Shown: in pieces, positions 8,217-17,891 of the stretch
Layout of the letters: every line of letters begins with the position of its first letter
Position numbering within the stretch: the stretch's first letter is position 1
NCBI GenBank assembly: GCA_963844055.1
Contig: CAWJMN010000001.1
Span: 1,364,001-1,428,000 of the forward strand
Reading direction: 5' to 3'
DNA: 64,000 nt
Origin: CAWJMN01 sp963844055
GTDB lineage: Bacteria; Planctomycetota; Planctomycetia; Pirellulales; Pirellulaceae
Notes under the pieces: model-generated
Database searches by the model: none
What the model was told of the DNA's origin: nothing
The model's input: the letters and a program-made list of their open reading frames with translations, nothing else
Program-made: the position numbers and the translations under genes

Positions 8217-9872
8217 CTATCGATTGCCGCCAAAGTCACTAATGGCTTGGCATAGGTCATTCAAGTGCTTGATCGTCATCGTGGGCGATATGCAGAAAGC
8301 CTTGAGGGCGCGAAAACGCTGGCTGGAGGGATTCGAGCCTTCACATGGCATGGTAACGGTGGTGATTCCCCACGCACTTCCATCTCCAAGACGTGCGCGA
8401 GCAAGGCTGGAAGCCGCAATGGACTGTTGCAACTCATCCGTTCGCTGTTGATAGGCAGTGTCGGATTCATCGGTCCGCTTATCTACCGGCAGTACTCGCA
8501 CCAGAACCGAGGGGCCGGTAGCCTGGGGATAGAGTAGTTGCACGTTAGGCATTTTTGCCAGCATGTCGCGAAGCGTAAGTGCCATGTGCGTTGCATGTGC
8601 CAGTAGCACTTGAAAGCCTTCTGTCCCCAGTTGCCAGCAACTGGCCCAGGCCATGATTGGCCCCGCGCCAGACCGAGAAGTTTCCAGCGTGTATGCGCCC
8701 GGCTCGTCTTCGAGTCCCTGCAAAAAGTAAGGGGCTTCGCTGGGAGAAACTCGAAAGGGAGCGAGGTCGGTTCTCTGCTTGAGGACCAGTAGTGAGGCGG
8801 TATAGGGTGTGAAGCCGGTCTTGTGAAAATCGACGCCGAAACTGTCGGCAAATTCTAGTTCGCCAAGCTTTGCGGCCGTGTTTTTAACAGCGCCAAGCAC
8901 TTGCGCAGGAAGCTCCAGCGGGTTGTTGGCAAAGTGATAGTTCTTAAAGAAAAGCCAAGACCAGCCAATCACTGCGTCGGCGTGAAGGTAGGGGATGATG
9001 GGCCAGTGAAGTTGTCTCGTTAGCGATGTTCGAAGTTCATCAATGGCTTTTACGGAATCTAAGCCAAACGCATCGGTGGTACCGCACGTGGCAATGATGG
9101 CGGCAACAGGAATCTGAAGCGAATGGAGGCGACGAATCTCCCCTTCCAGTTGCATGATGTCCATACTCGCATTGGCAACCGTTTTGATTCGCACGACGCT
9201 TTGTTGACCTATACCCAGCCAGGCAGCGGCCCGCAAACAAGCATGATGCGCATGATCACTGCAAACGATTGCGACGGGGCTTTTTATGCCGGTTTGTAGT
9301 GAGCCGGGAAACGCTCGCTCCAAGGCAATTCGCAGAGCGTAAAGCAGTGTCCCTGTGCCACCAAAGGTAAACACACCTTGTGCCGTGGAGGGAATCCAGT
9401 TGGCGAGTAGGGCCAGGTGCCTAGCGATTTCTTGCTCCGCCGCAACGTAGGGGCTGCCGCTTTCCGAACTGCAAAGGTTCGGACCCATCATGGCGGGCCA
9501 TAGCGGAGCGGCGATGCTGGCAAGTGTTGGCTGCGGAATGATGTTGGTGGCAATCGCAGGATGTCCCCGCAATTGCTTGCCCCCCTGAAAACTGGCAAGG
9601 TTGCCAATGACCTGCTGCGTCGGAAGGCCACGATCGGGAAATATAAACGGGTCTATATCACCCTGCGCCATATTCGCTTGGGGCGGCAGGATAGATTTCT
9701 CTGCTGCGGCAGACAGGAACCCACTCCATGGAGAATCGGGGAGTGTCAGAGAAAGCCCTTGGTCACCCGGCCGCAAGAAGAAGTCTTGCAGGCGCGAAAG
9801 AAGCTGTAGATAGAGTGGTAGGCGAACTTGGTCGCCTGTCAACGAAGAAGGGGCCAGGTCGACGTTTGACAT
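8217..9872 (-). CDS. PLP-dependent group II decarboxylase family protein
   Basis: A 551-residue enzyme of the pyridoxal-phosphate fold I decarboxylases that act on aromatic amino acids, glutamate or related substrates. The active-site lysine is K351 in GVDFHKTGFTPY. The preceding H297-A-D299-A motif supplies the aspartate that contacts the cofactor nitrogen. GVFTFGGTGTLLYALRIA at about 166-183 is the phosphate-binding region, and SDHAHHACLRAA at 205-216 holds the histidine that stacks on the ring. The length fits the 480-550 range. The N-terminal 60 residues are less conserved. No neighbour indicates a substrate, so I do not choose between tyrosine, tryptophan, glutamate or diaminobutyrate. 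Confidence 0.85.
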   Translation of the reverse strand: MSNVDLAPSSLTGDQVRLPLYLQLLSRLQDFFLRPGDQGLSLTLPDSPWSGFLSAAAEKSILPPQANMAQGDIDPFIFPDRGLPTQQVIGNLASFQGGKQLRGHPAIATNIIPQPTLASIAAPLWPAMMGPNLCSSESGSPYVAAEQEIARHLALLANWIPSTAQGVFTFGGTGTLLYALRIALERAFPGSLQTGIKSPVAIVCSDHAHHACLRAAAWLGIGQQSVVRIKTVANASMDIMQLEGEIRRLHSLQIPVAAIIATCGTTDAFGLDSVKAIDELRTSLTRQLHWPIIPYLHADAVIGWSWLFFKNYHFANNPLELPAQVLGAVKNTAAKLGELEFADSFGVDFHKTGFTPYTASLLVLKQRTDLAPFRVSPSEAPYFLQGLEDEPGAYTLETSRSGAGPIMAWASCWQLGTEGFQVLLAHATHMALTLRDMLAKMPNVQLLYPQATGPSVLVRVLPVDKRTDESDTAYQQRTDELQQSIAASSLARARLGDGSAWGITTVTMPCEGSNPSSQRFRALKAFCISPTMTIKHLNDLCQAISDFGGNR

Positions 9873-9961
9873 AGCCCCTCTCCATTTTCAAAGTAGCCCT
9901 GGACTTGAAACCCCTAATGCTATTTAGCACGGGGGCGTAGTCCAAGGACGATCAGCAAGCC

Positions 9962-11989
9962 TTATCGGCCGCCGCGACCGCCGCCGCCACTACCACCACG
10001 ACGTTGACCGCCACCACGTCCACCATGCTCAGGACGTGACGAACGGTTGGCCATATTGCTTTCAATCAAGCCATCGATCGCATCATTCCACGTCGGGATG
10101 TTTTCATGCGAGCGATACTTGCCGGATGGGTCTTGGTCTTCATCCAATTGTCCATCCACAATGTCATCGGACTCGGAGTCTTCCACCATGGTGGAGCGAC
10201 CGCGCGAACGAGTTGGAGGTGTGTAAGCATCATCTGCGTCACCGCTTGGACGGCGATCACCGGCAGCGCGGTCGGAAGGCAAACGCTCGGCACCTTCACG
10301 TCCGCCAGTGCCTGCTTCGCCTCGCTCTTCGCGATGACGACGACCACCACGACGACCGCGGCGGCGACGACGGCCACCACTGGTGCCATCGCTTGCCTTG
10401 CGAGCGTCACGTTCTGTATCGGTTTCGCCGACAACCGGTTGATCGTCAAGGTCATCAAGACGATCTTCTACTTCTTCAAGCGGTTCTGCCGCATAGCGAT
10501 CATCAATGATGCTACGAGGTTCTGCCGGTGGACGACTGTGTAGCGGTTCACGGGGTTCGCGAGGCTCACGTGGTAGATCCAGTGCAGCATCTCGTGGACC
10601 AGCACCTTGGGGACGATCTTGGCTGCGTCCGCGTCCACGACCACCACGACGACGGCGACGTCCTCGTTCACGGCCTTCCGAAGATTCACTTCGTGGGTCA
10701 ATGTCGCGTGGATCTACATCGCGTGGGTCCAGGTCCAAATCTCGCGGAGCGATTGCTCGCGGTTCCGCAGCACGTGGATCGATGTCGCGTGGGTCGATTG
10801 CACGGCTTTCCACGACTCGTGGATCACGTTCACGAGGGGCCCATTCGCGCGGGTCACGATCACGCTTGTCGCGATGATCACGACGAGGCTCGCGCGGTGC
10901 GGCGTCCCGAGGATCGATGTCGCGTGGATCGATATCACGAGGGTCAACGCTGCGTGCAGGACGCTCCGCACCAAATTCACGCTCGCGCTCGCGAGGTGGA
11001 GCCACGGCACGTTCATTGCCTGGTGGGCGGCTTGGTGAACGGCTGCGACCACTGTCGGAGTTACGGCCAGATTGCGAGCCTCGCTCTGAACGGCCCGAAT
11101 CGCGACTGCCGCGTCCTCGGTCTCGATCAGGGCGATCACGGTCTCCGCGGTCTCGGTCGCGTTCACGCTCTGGTGGTGGGGAAGGGATCGATTCGCTGGG
11201 CCCTAGGTGCTCAAACGATAGATCGTCATCGCGGCGTGGCCCGTGCGAGTTATCGTCAGTGTCCAGCAAACGGGACCAGGGATCATTTACAGGGGCAGCA
11301 GGTCGCACTTCAGGAGCGGGTGCAGATGCAACCTCTGGAAGTGGTTCGCGAACTTCATCGCGTTCAAAATTGTCTCGTCCACGGCCACCATCACGGCGTC
11401 CGCGGCTATCTTGGCTGCGTCCTTCTGGACGACGGCCTTCGCCACGTCCTTCACCGCCACGACGTGGTCCACCAAAGCCGCGTTCTCCGCCCGAACGATC
11501 CGAGCTTTCACGTGGAGCGTCTTCGGAACGGTCACGACCACGAGGGGACTCTTCGCGTGGAGCGCGAGTCTCTTGCGGAGCAAATGCCTCGGCCGCTGGT
11601 GCTGCAAAGGCACTCGTCGGTTCGTGGCGAACACGTGGCACTTCACGAACGACTGGTGTATGAGCAGCCGGTGCGGGAGCGACAGGTTCTTCTACTTCGG
11701 GTTCAGGTTCTGGCGTGGTTTCAAGCCCAAGAACGCCGGCCAATTGCGACCAGTGTCCCTTGCGCTTAACAGGTTGGGCAGGCTTTGCGGCACTTGGCGC
11801 GACAGCCTTAACAGTTTCGACGGTAGCTTTTGAAGCAATTGCTGTTGGACGTTCTTCGCTGCTTGGAGCCTTGCTTGAGGTTGAGTCAGAGACTGCGGGT
11901 TCGTTTGCAGTTGACTCGGCCGGAGTGCTTGGCGTGGACAGACCTACAAATTCCAAAAGACTTTTCCAGTGATCGTTCTTCGACGACAT
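9962..11989 (-). CDS. Disordered Arg/Asp-rich protein with DPRD repeats and RGG tail
   Basis: A 675-residue protein almost entirely of R, D, E, P, G and S. Three short hydrophobic motifs centred on tryptophan stand out from the disordered chain: HWKSLLEFVGL (W8), HWSQLAGVLGL (W80) and DPWSRLLD (W238). Residues 349-433 are DPRDIDP-type repeats. Residues 441-455 and 539-552 are arginine clusters. Near the end, NIPTWNDAIDGLIESNMANR (630-649) looks like one conserved helix, followed by an RGG-like tail. I know of no assigned function. The composition suggests RNA binding or a scaffold like the tail of RNase E, which is inference. Reading direction is clear because only this frame gives the conserved W motifs and a start. 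Confidence 0.75.
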   Translation of the reverse strand: MSSKNDHWKSLLEFVGLSTPSTPAESTANEPAVSDSTSSKAPSSEERPTAIASKATVETVKAVAPSAAKPAQPVKRKGHWSQLAGVLGLETTPEPEPEVEEPVAPAPAAHTPVVREVPRVRHEPTSAFAAPAAEAFAPQETRAPREESPRGRDRSEDAPRESSDRSGGERGFGGPRRGGEGRGEGRRPEGRSQDSRGRRDGGRGRDNFERDEVREPLPEVASAPAPEVRPAAPVNDPWSRLLDTDDNSHGPRRDDDLSFEHLGPSESIPSPPPERERDRDRGDRDRPDRDRGRGSRDSGRSERGSQSGRNSDSGRSRSPSRPPGNERAVAPPREREREFGAERPARSVDPRDIDPRDIDPRDAAPREPRRDHRDKRDRDPREWAPRERDPRVVESRAIDPRDIDPRAAEPRAIAPRDLDLDPRDVDPRDIDPRSESSEGRERGRRRRRGGRGRGRSQDRPQGAGPRDAALDLPREPREPREPLHSRPPAEPRSIIDDRYAAEPLEEVEDRLDDLDDQPVVGETDTERDARKASDGTSGGRRRRRGRRGGRRHREERGEAGTGGREGAERLPSDRAAGDRRPSGDADDAYTPPTRSRGRSTMVEDSESDDIVDGQLDEDQDPSGKYRSHENIPTWNDAIDGLIESNMANRSSRPEHGGRGGGQRRGGSGGGGRGGR
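10691..10945 (-). repeat. Degenerate DPRDIDP-encoding tandem repeat
   Basis: Encodes residues 349-433 of the disordered protein. The unit is about five codons, DPRDI or DPRDV, interspersed with EPRAI, APRDL and ESRAI variants. At DNA level the unit on the plus strand is close to CGCGTGGGTCGATGT. It is imperfect, so expansion seems old rather than recent slippage. Confidence 0.7.
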
Positions 11990-12578
11990 TTCAGAGGGTA
12001 CGCCCCAAATTAGAGATAGTTGGTTCGGAATGTGTCATCGCGAAGACATTGCTTCCCAGCGACGACAATGATTGACTTCCTCAACATCATGATGGCAGCA
12101 CAGACTTCAGCGGCCGCAATTGCTTTCCCAGATAGACCTCGTCAGCTGTTCTTCGCAGCGCTCCAAAAGGTTGGGCTGAGCGGTATTCAGGCGGAAGCTA
12201 AAACCCCGGGGCACTTGCCGGCGGCCGTGGTGCTATTGCCACAATGCTTGTTTGTAAGCCGCAATTGTACAGGTAGTGGCGGCTTTCGGGAAGTCGTTGA
12301 AAGATAGGAACTTAGGCCAATTCTTTAGCCCGTTTTCGCAGGACCTTTAAGAAAACCATCGCCAATGTCGGCCCAAGCCGTTGTCTGGGCCGTATTTCCT
12401 CTACAATTGCTCTGTTCGGTCTGCATGGAGGCGGTCGCACCTTGGCACTCCCTCTAGTCGCACCCCCTTAAAAAGGTGTGTTGTGGCTTGGGAACGCCTT
12501 GGCAATTCACAGAGGGAGCGACGGTATCGGCCATTCGGCCAGCCATAATCTCCCGAAGGTCAATCAGGAGCACACGTT
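11990..12578. other. Divergent intergenic region, 589 bp
   Basis: Largest gap in the window, between the leftward disordered-protein gene and the rightward 956-residue protein. It must contain both promoters. A weak reading frame at 12020-12307 has no ribosome site and no recognisable product. I see no tRNA, riboswitch or repeat. An AGGAG site at 12565 belongs to the downstream gene. Confidence 0.4.
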
Positions 12579-15449
12579 ATGGTTTCTCCACGTTGGATGG
12601 GTTGGGTTGTAGGTCTGGCGCTATTTGGCGTTTGGAGCGTTCAACCGGCCTTCGCGAAAGTCGTTGCTGAGGCTGTGCCGGGAAGCCCCTTTGGTGTCGG
12701 CCGGATCACTGTTGATGCCGCTGATGTGGGGGGAATGCTGAGCCTGGAGCAGGCACTCCTCTTCGAGCAGGATGACCGGATTCTTTATCCCACCACGACG
12801 ACGAACATGCCGGGGAAAGTGCTCGGACAGCTTCTGGGGTCTTCGGTTGAAGGTCCACCATCAAGCATCACCTGGTACTTTTTGGTGCGCGGCGAGGGGC
12901 CACTCAAGGTAACAGTCCAAACGCCGGCGCGTCTGCAAATGGTTTTGGAAGTCCGACCACAACCACCACAGCGGCAAACCAAGCTGTATGGCGATTGGTG
13001 GAATGCCTACAGCCAGCAAACCAAAACCCAGGTGGATAGCGGTGACTATTCCCCACTGATTCAGGTTTTTCTGCAGTCGATGCTTTCGGGCCGACTTGGT
13101 TTGCAATCGGTGAAGCCGATTCAAGAAGATGTGTCCGCAGCACAAAAGTCGGTGGAACTGCTTGTGGCGGCTGAACGGTTACGGATGGAAGTGCTGCGTG
13201 AGACCGTGCTGGGGCGTGGAGACTTTGCGGCGACGGCAAACTTGCCAGTTCCCGAGGCTCATCCCTGGCCGCAATTGCAATTGCCGCCGAGTGATCCCAA
13301 TACGCCGGTAGAAGATATTGCCAAACGTGTGCCGGAAGAATGCTTTTACGTTCGGTTTGGCAACTTTCAAAACTATCTGTGGCTAGATGGCCTGCTGCAA
13401 GAATACAGTGGCGACATTGCCAGCATGGTGACATTGCGTGGTTACTATGCGCCGATGAATGAACGGATTCAAAAGCAGCTGGGGCTCAAAAAGACCGGGC
13501 TGGATAAGCTTCTAGGCAGCAGTGTGATCGCCGATATCGCCATCATCGGGCGCGATACTTACACCAGCGAAGGAGCGGCGATTGGCGTTTTGTTTCAGGC
13601 GAGGAACCAGGCTTTGCTGTCAGGCCTAGGCTTGCAGCGATCGCAGTGGCTTGCCCAGGAAAAGGGAAACGGCGCAACGCAAGAAACGATAAAGATCAAG
13701 GATAAGGAAGTCTCGTTCCTTTCAACGCCCGACAATCAGATTCGCTCCTTCATGGTAAGCGATGGTGGATTTGTCCTGGTGACAACTTCCCGCGCGATGG
13801 TAGAGCGGTTTTTGGAAACGGGTAACAACGAGCGTTCTTTGGCAAACACGGAAGAGTTTCGGTTTGCTCGTTCACTAATGCCGCTGACGCGTGAGGACAC
13901 CGTTTTTGTCTACATGTCCAGCCGATTTTTTCAGGAACTTCTAAGCCCGCAGTACCAGATTGAACTGCGTCGGCGGATGCAGTCGGTAACGGATATGGAA
14001 GTACTGGCGATGGCACGCCTTGTGGCGAAGGCCGAAGGAAACAAAGCCCGGACCATTGAGGAATTGCTGGCCGCAGGCATTTTGCCCCAAGGATTTGGTC
14101 GCCGGCCGGATGGAAGTGGCCCGATTGAACAAGGGGAAACCGTACTTGATTCTCGGCGCGGAGCACGTGGTGCCTATTTACCAGTGCCTGATGTGAAGTT
14201 GGAGGCGGTCACTGCGCCGGAAATGCAGCGTTATTCGCAGTTGGTCGGTGTTTATCAGCAACAGTGGAAGCAGATGGACCCCTTGATGATTGGCCTTAAA
14301 CGGTATGCGTTGCCACTGCCGCCGGGGGCTCCTCCCAAAGCAATGCCGATCGAACGTGTTGTGATTGATGGCAACATTGCGCCGCTCAATGATCAAAAGT
14401 ACTCGTTCCTCACGTCGTCACTTGGCCCACCAACGCGAGAGTTCATCACGCCTGCTCCGGGAGACATCATCTCTGCCCAGGCAGTGATGCGCGGAGGTGC
14501 TGGACTGGCGAATGTCCCGCCGCATCACTTGTTTTTAGGCGTTCAGGACATGCCACCGCTGGGCGATTTTCCGCCCAAGGGGATTTTGAAGACGTTTCAG
14601 TTCTTAAAGTCGACTCCCGGTTATGTGGGAGGCTGGCCAAAGCCGGGCTATCTCGACATGCTTCCTTTCGGACTCTCTGGCCGTCCCGATGCCTACGGCT
14701 TTACGCGGATGCTATTTGGGTTGTGGCGGCGCGAAGGGGCCGGCTTTTCCGTACTGAGCTTTGACTTCCCCCTGTTGGCCGAGGCAACCCAGCATCTGCA
14801 GGTTGCCCTGGCAGAGAATGAAGCACAAATTCGAGTGCATGTGGGAGACCTTTCCAATGCGCAGCTTTCCGAATGGATTCACTGGAACTATTTTCAGCGA
14901 GCCAAGCAAGCTTCGGTAAGCAACGTCAAGTTACTACATACGTTGCATCAACAGCTTCATGTTCCGCTAGAGGAGTGTTTGCCACAGGCTGAGCACTTGC
15001 TGGACGCCAAGTTGCGTTGCACGCTGGGTGGCAAGTATGAGGTATTCACCGATCCTCGCCTTGGCGCACGGTATTGGCAATCGACCGCTTTGTCGCAAGG
15101 GCCTGCAGGTGAACAGGGAGATTTTCAAGCACCGCTATTAAAGTGGTTCCGCGGAGTTGATCTTCACATGACGAAGTACGATGACCGCGTAGTGGCACAT
15201 ATTGAACTCGATATGGCCCGTACGCCCGGCGCAAACATTCCCGCCGCGGAGCCGAATGAAAAGCCCGGCGAAAACGGAGAAGAGGCATCGTCCATTCAGT
15301 TGCCGTTTTTCAACCTGTTTAGCGGCCAAAGTGCCTTTAAGGCGAAAGAACCTCCTAAGGGCGAAAAACCACTTACGCCGGTTCCTAAGGGGACCAAGCC
15401 ACCGGACCCTGCTCCGGAAAAGGGGCCGACAAAGGGAAAAGAACTGTAA
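12579..15449 (+). CDS. Large secreted protein of unknown function, 956 aa
   Basis: The start has a CAGGAG site 9 nt upstream. Residues 1-26 form a signal peptide with a hydrophobic VVGLALFGVWSV core and cleavage near AFA-KV. The mature protein is alpha/beta with no domain I can name. Notable segments are VRFGNFQNYLWLDGLLQEYS around residue 265 and a run reading TREDTVFVYMSSRFFQELLS near residue 433. The last 50 residues are Pro/Lys-rich and disordered (KPLTPVPKGTKPPDPAPE). There are no transmembrane helices after the signal, so it is periplasmic or outside. Similar long proteins are typical of planctomycetes and are annotated as hypothetical. It lies alone upstream of plsC with a 182-bp gap containing a modest hairpin at 15460-15488. 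Confidence 0.75.
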   Translation: MVSPRWMGWVVGLALFGVWSVQPAFAKVVAEAVPGSPFGVGRITVDAADVGGMLSLEQALLFEQDDRILYPTTTTNMPGKVLGQLLGSSVEGPPSSITWYFLVRGEGPLKVTVQTPARLQMVLEVRPQPPQRQTKLYGDWWNAYSQQTKTQVDSGDYSPLIQVFLQSMLSGRLGLQSVKPIQEDVSAAQKSVELLVAAERLRMEVLRETVLGRGDFAATANLPVPEAHPWPQLQLPPSDPNTPVEDIAKRVPEECFYVRFGNFQNYLWLDGLLQEYSGDIASMVTLRGYYAPMNERIQKQLGLKKTGLDKLLGSSVIADIAIIGRDTYTSEGAAIGVLFQARNQALLSGLGLQRSQWLAQEKGNGATQETIKIKDKEVSFLSTPDNQIRSFMVSDGGFVLVTTSRAMVERFLETGNNERSLANTEEFRFARSLMPLTREDTVFVYMSSRFFQELLSPQYQIELRRRMQSVTDMEVLAMARLVAKAEGNKARTIEELLAAGILPQGFGRRPDGSGPIEQGETVLDSRRGARGAYLPVPDVKLEAVTAPEMQRYSQLVGVYQQQWKQMDPLMIGLKRYALPLPPGAPPKAMPIERVVIDGNIAPLNDQKYSFLTSSLGPPTREFITPAPGDIISAQAVMRGGAGLANVPPHHLFLGVQDMPPLGDFPPKGILKTFQFLKSTPGYVGGWPKPGYLDMLPFGLSGRPDAYGFTRMLFGLWRREGAGFSVLSFDFPLLAEATQHLQVALAENEAQIRVHVGDLSNAQLSEWIHWNYFQRAKQASVSNVKLLHTLHQQLHVPLEECLPQAEHLLDAKLRCTLGGKYEVFTDPRLGARYWQSTALSQGPAGEQGDFQAPLLKWFRGVDLHMTKYDDRVVAHIELDMARTPGANIPAAEPNEKPGENGEEASSIQLPFFNLFSGQSAFKAKEPPKGEKPLTPVPKGTKPPDPAPEKGPTKGKEL

Positions 15450-15631
15450 GACGAGCGGGGTAACTCGCCACGATGGGTTGCGAGTTACTACTCGGTAGGG
15501 AAGTGATGAATTACACTTGCCTAGGATGGGCATAGTGAACTTCGTTCTCGGTTTGGATCTATGCGGATTTGGAAGTGCGGCAATGCCGTCCGCATTTGGG
15601 AACCTCCTTGGGTACGGTTTGATCGCGAAAT

Positions 15632-16324
15632 ATGAAACGGACGCTTGCAAAACGCTGTGGTTATTCGCTGCTATATGTGCTGTCTCGGCTGTTTGGAGTG
15701 CTCTTCTATCGGCTTCGGCTTGCCGGCCAAGAGAATGAACCACTGACGGGCGGCGGTTTGGTATGTGCCAATCACCAAAGTTTTTTGGATCCGATCTTGG
15801 TCGGGATCACGTTCCGTCGGCGCCTTAACTTTCTGGCGCGAGAAACACTGTTTAAGGTTCCGCTCTTTGGAACGTTGATTCGTTTTCTGGACGCAATTCC
15901 GCTAGACCTTAACGGCAGTGGCTTAGGGGGCCTGAAAGAGACGTTGCGACGGCTAAAGGATGAGGAGTTCGTACTCATTTTCCCAGAGGGGACTCGTACA
16001 CGTGACGGTGAGATGTTGCCGCTGAAGCCTGGCTTTTGCGGTGTGGCAAGGCGTGGGAAAGTGCCACTTATCCCCGTGGGAATCGACGGTGCTTATCAAG
16101 CCTGGCCCCGCCATGCAAAGTTGCCACGGCTAGGCCGAATATCGATTGTGATGGGCGTGCCAATTTCTCCCGAAGAAGTATCGCAAATGACGGATGAGGA
16201 ATTGGTTATCGAGTTGGAGCGGCGGATCAAAAAATGTCATCAAGATGCACGGGCAATGTGTGGCAACAAACGGATTGAAACCGCGTCGGCTGCGCCGGAA
16301 CCTTCCCCTGACGCCAAAGCGTAG
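15632..16324 (+). CDS. plsC: 1-acyl-sn-glycerol-3-phosphate acyltransferase (PlsC family)
   Basis: Transfers an acyl chain to lysophosphatidate to give phosphatidate, at the inner face of the cytoplasmic membrane. The 230-residue chain has the four acyltransferase blocks: catalytic NHQSFLDP (N-H-x4-D) at about 47-54, ARETLFKVPLFG in block II, FPEGTRTRDG in block III, and VPLIPVGIDG in block IV. A hydrophobic amphipathic N-terminus (YSLLYVLSRLFGVLFYRL) likely anchors it. The C-terminal 25 residues are an unrelated polar tail. Assignment to the PlsC family is firm, but acceptor specificity is not certain because planctomycetes carry several paralogues. Confidence 0.9.
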   Translation: MKRTLAKRCGYSLLYVLSRLFGVLFYRLRLAGQENEPLTGGGLVCANHQSFLDPILVGITFRRRLNFLARETLFKVPLFGTLIRFLDAIPLDLNGSGLGGLKETLRRLKDEEFVLIFPEGTRTRDGEMLPLKPGFCGVARRGKVPLIPVGIDGAYQAWPRHAKLPRLGRISIVMGVPISPEEVSQMTDEELVIELERRIKKCHQDARAMCGNKRIETASAAPEPSPDAKA

Positions 16325-16376
16325 GTACGCTAATGGTTCGCCTGTGGATCAATCGCTTAACTTCCTTTCTTCCTGA

Positions 16377-17555
16377 ATGGAAAACATGTCTGCAATCCTC
16401 TCCTCGTCGGACCAAATCGGCTATTGCACTAACGTGCATGCGGGACCCACGCTTACGCTGATGCAGGCCGAGCTAACCCGGCATACATTGGCCGTAAAAC
16501 AGCAGTTTTCGCCCCAGAATACGATGGGGGTGGGCCTGTGGTTTTCCGCTAATGCTGCGGAGGAATTGGCTGCATCGCCCGCAAAAGTGGACGAGGTTGC
16601 TGCTTGGCTCAAAGGGCAGGGGCTGTTGCCGTTTACGCTAAACGGATTTCCCTACGGCAATTTCCATCAGGACGTGGTAAAGCACCAGGTCTATTTGCCC
16701 GTTTGGGGAGATGTGCTGCGAACGGAATACACCTGCCGGTTGGCAGATGTGCTTCATCGCTTGCTACCAACGGGCTTGGAAGGAAGTATTTCAACGCTGC
16801 CGATCGCATGGGGTACCCCCGAACTTTCTCTCGATCAATGGCAAGCCGCTGCGCAAGAATTTGCCAAAGTGGCTCAGCACCTGCATCGGCTAGAGCAGGA
16901 AACGGGCCGACTGATCCACGTTTGCATTGAGCCAGAGCCGGGATGCGCGCTGGATACGGCGGACGACTTGGTAGGATTCTTTCACCAGCATCTTTTGAAG
17001 GCCGCACCGGAATCCATCGTTAGGCGGCACTTGCGAATTTGCCACGACGTTTGCCACTCGATGGTGATGTTTGAAGAGCAGGGGGATGCGCTTCGGGCGT
17101 ATCACGCCGCAGGGATCGAAGTGGGCAAGGTTCAGGTCTCGTCGGCCGTGCTATTGAAGCTGGATGAACTATCTGCGGCCGAGCGTCCGCAGGCTTTGGA
17201 ACAGCTTGCCAAGTTTGTGGAGCCACGTTACCTGCATCAAACGGTTGTGCGGTCCGAAGGGAAGACGCATTTCTTTGAGGATCTTCCACTGGCATTACAA
17301 GCACTTGGCGCATCGGCAAAAGGGGAATGGCGCGTCCACTTTCATGTGCCGATCTATCTTGAGCGGTTTGGGTTTGTGCAGACTTCCCGTCCGCAGATTA
17401 TTGAATGCTTGCAACTTGCCAAGACTTTGACAAACTGCCATCACTTCGAAGCGGAGACGTATGCTTGGGGCGTTCTGCCGGAGCCACTTCGCCAGCCAAC
17501 TCTTGCGCATGGTATCGCCCAGGAAATGCAGTGGCTGGCTAACGTCGAGGCCTAA
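16377..17555 (+). CDS. eboE: EboE-like TIM-barrel metabolite traffic protein
   Basis: A 392-residue protein resembling EboE, a xylose-isomerase-like TIM barrel encoded in the ebo cluster, which is linked to export of cyanobacterial scytonemin precursors and to other secondary products. The diagnostic start GYCTNVHAGPTLTLM is present. HVCIEPEPGCALDTADDLVGFF, RICHDVCHSMVMFEE and WRVHFHVPIYLERFG supply the Glu, His and Asp metal-binding positions expected of the barrel. An in-frame ATG nine bases on (16386) is an alternative start, since no strong ribosome site decides between them. The other ebo genes (eboA, eboB, eboC, eboD, eboF) are not adjacent, so this is an orphan copy or the cluster is dispersed. 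Confidence 0.75.
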   Translation: MENMSAILSSSDQIGYCTNVHAGPTLTLMQAELTRHTLAVKQQFSPQNTMGVGLWFSANAAEELAASPAKVDEVAAWLKGQGLLPFTLNGFPYGNFHQDVVKHQVYLPVWGDVLRTEYTCRLADVLHRLLPTGLEGSISTLPIAWGTPELSLDQWQAAAQEFAKVAQHLHRLEQETGRLIHVCIEPEPGCALDTADDLVGFFHQHLLKAAPESIVRRHLRICHDVCHSMVMFEEQGDALRAYHAAGIEVGKVQVSSAVLLKLDELSAAERPQALEQLAKFVEPRYLHQTVVRSEGKTHFFEDLPLALQALGASAKGEWRVHFHVPIYLERFGFVQTSRPQIIECLQLAKTLTNCHHFEAETYAWGVLPEPLRQPTLAHGIAQEMQWLANVEA

Positions 17556-17891
17556 TCGGCAGGCCAGGCCGGGACTAAATTCGGCACCAGATGTGATCTT
17601 TGTCAAGCAAAGTGTCCCACTCCCGGGGCATGACGAGAAAATAATTTCTTGCCGAGATTCTGCACGGCCGTTCATTGGCCGATGTACGCTGCCATTTTTG
17701 GCATAAGTCTTTGTGCGGCAAATGCTTGCGAAATGGGTCGCCCAAGAGCGATCCATGGGGCGCCGTCGGCATCTAACGGTTACGTCATGAGGTGTTTAGT
17801 GAAAAAAATTGGATATTTTCGCACAAACCGATAAACTCGTGCGTAGGAAGCTGTGTTTGTGCAAGCTCCGCACTGAAAGCTGGGTAAAGAT
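17556..17891. other. Intergenic region upstream of csrA, 336 bp
   Basis: No gene or known RNA is visible. The last 90 bases are AT-rich with TTGGAT near 17811 and TAAACT near 17834, spaced about 17 nt. This could be a sigma-70-like promoter for csrA, but the match is poor. Confidence 0.35.

Noticed and set aside
10528..11769. A 413-residue open frame on the plus strand opposite the disordered protein, plus other long open frames there
   Set aside because: Biased Arg/Asp codons on the minus strand remove stop codons from the other frames. The plus-strand product is His/Val/Arg-rich without a ribosome site or conserved motif.
12020..12307. A 95-residue frame in the 589-bp gap
   Set aside because: No ribosome site, low-complexity composition and no recognisable domain.
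15460..15488. Hairpin GTAACTCG / CGAGTTAC after the 956-residue protein gene as a terminator
   Set aside because: No T tract follows in either direction. It may be only a weak structure.
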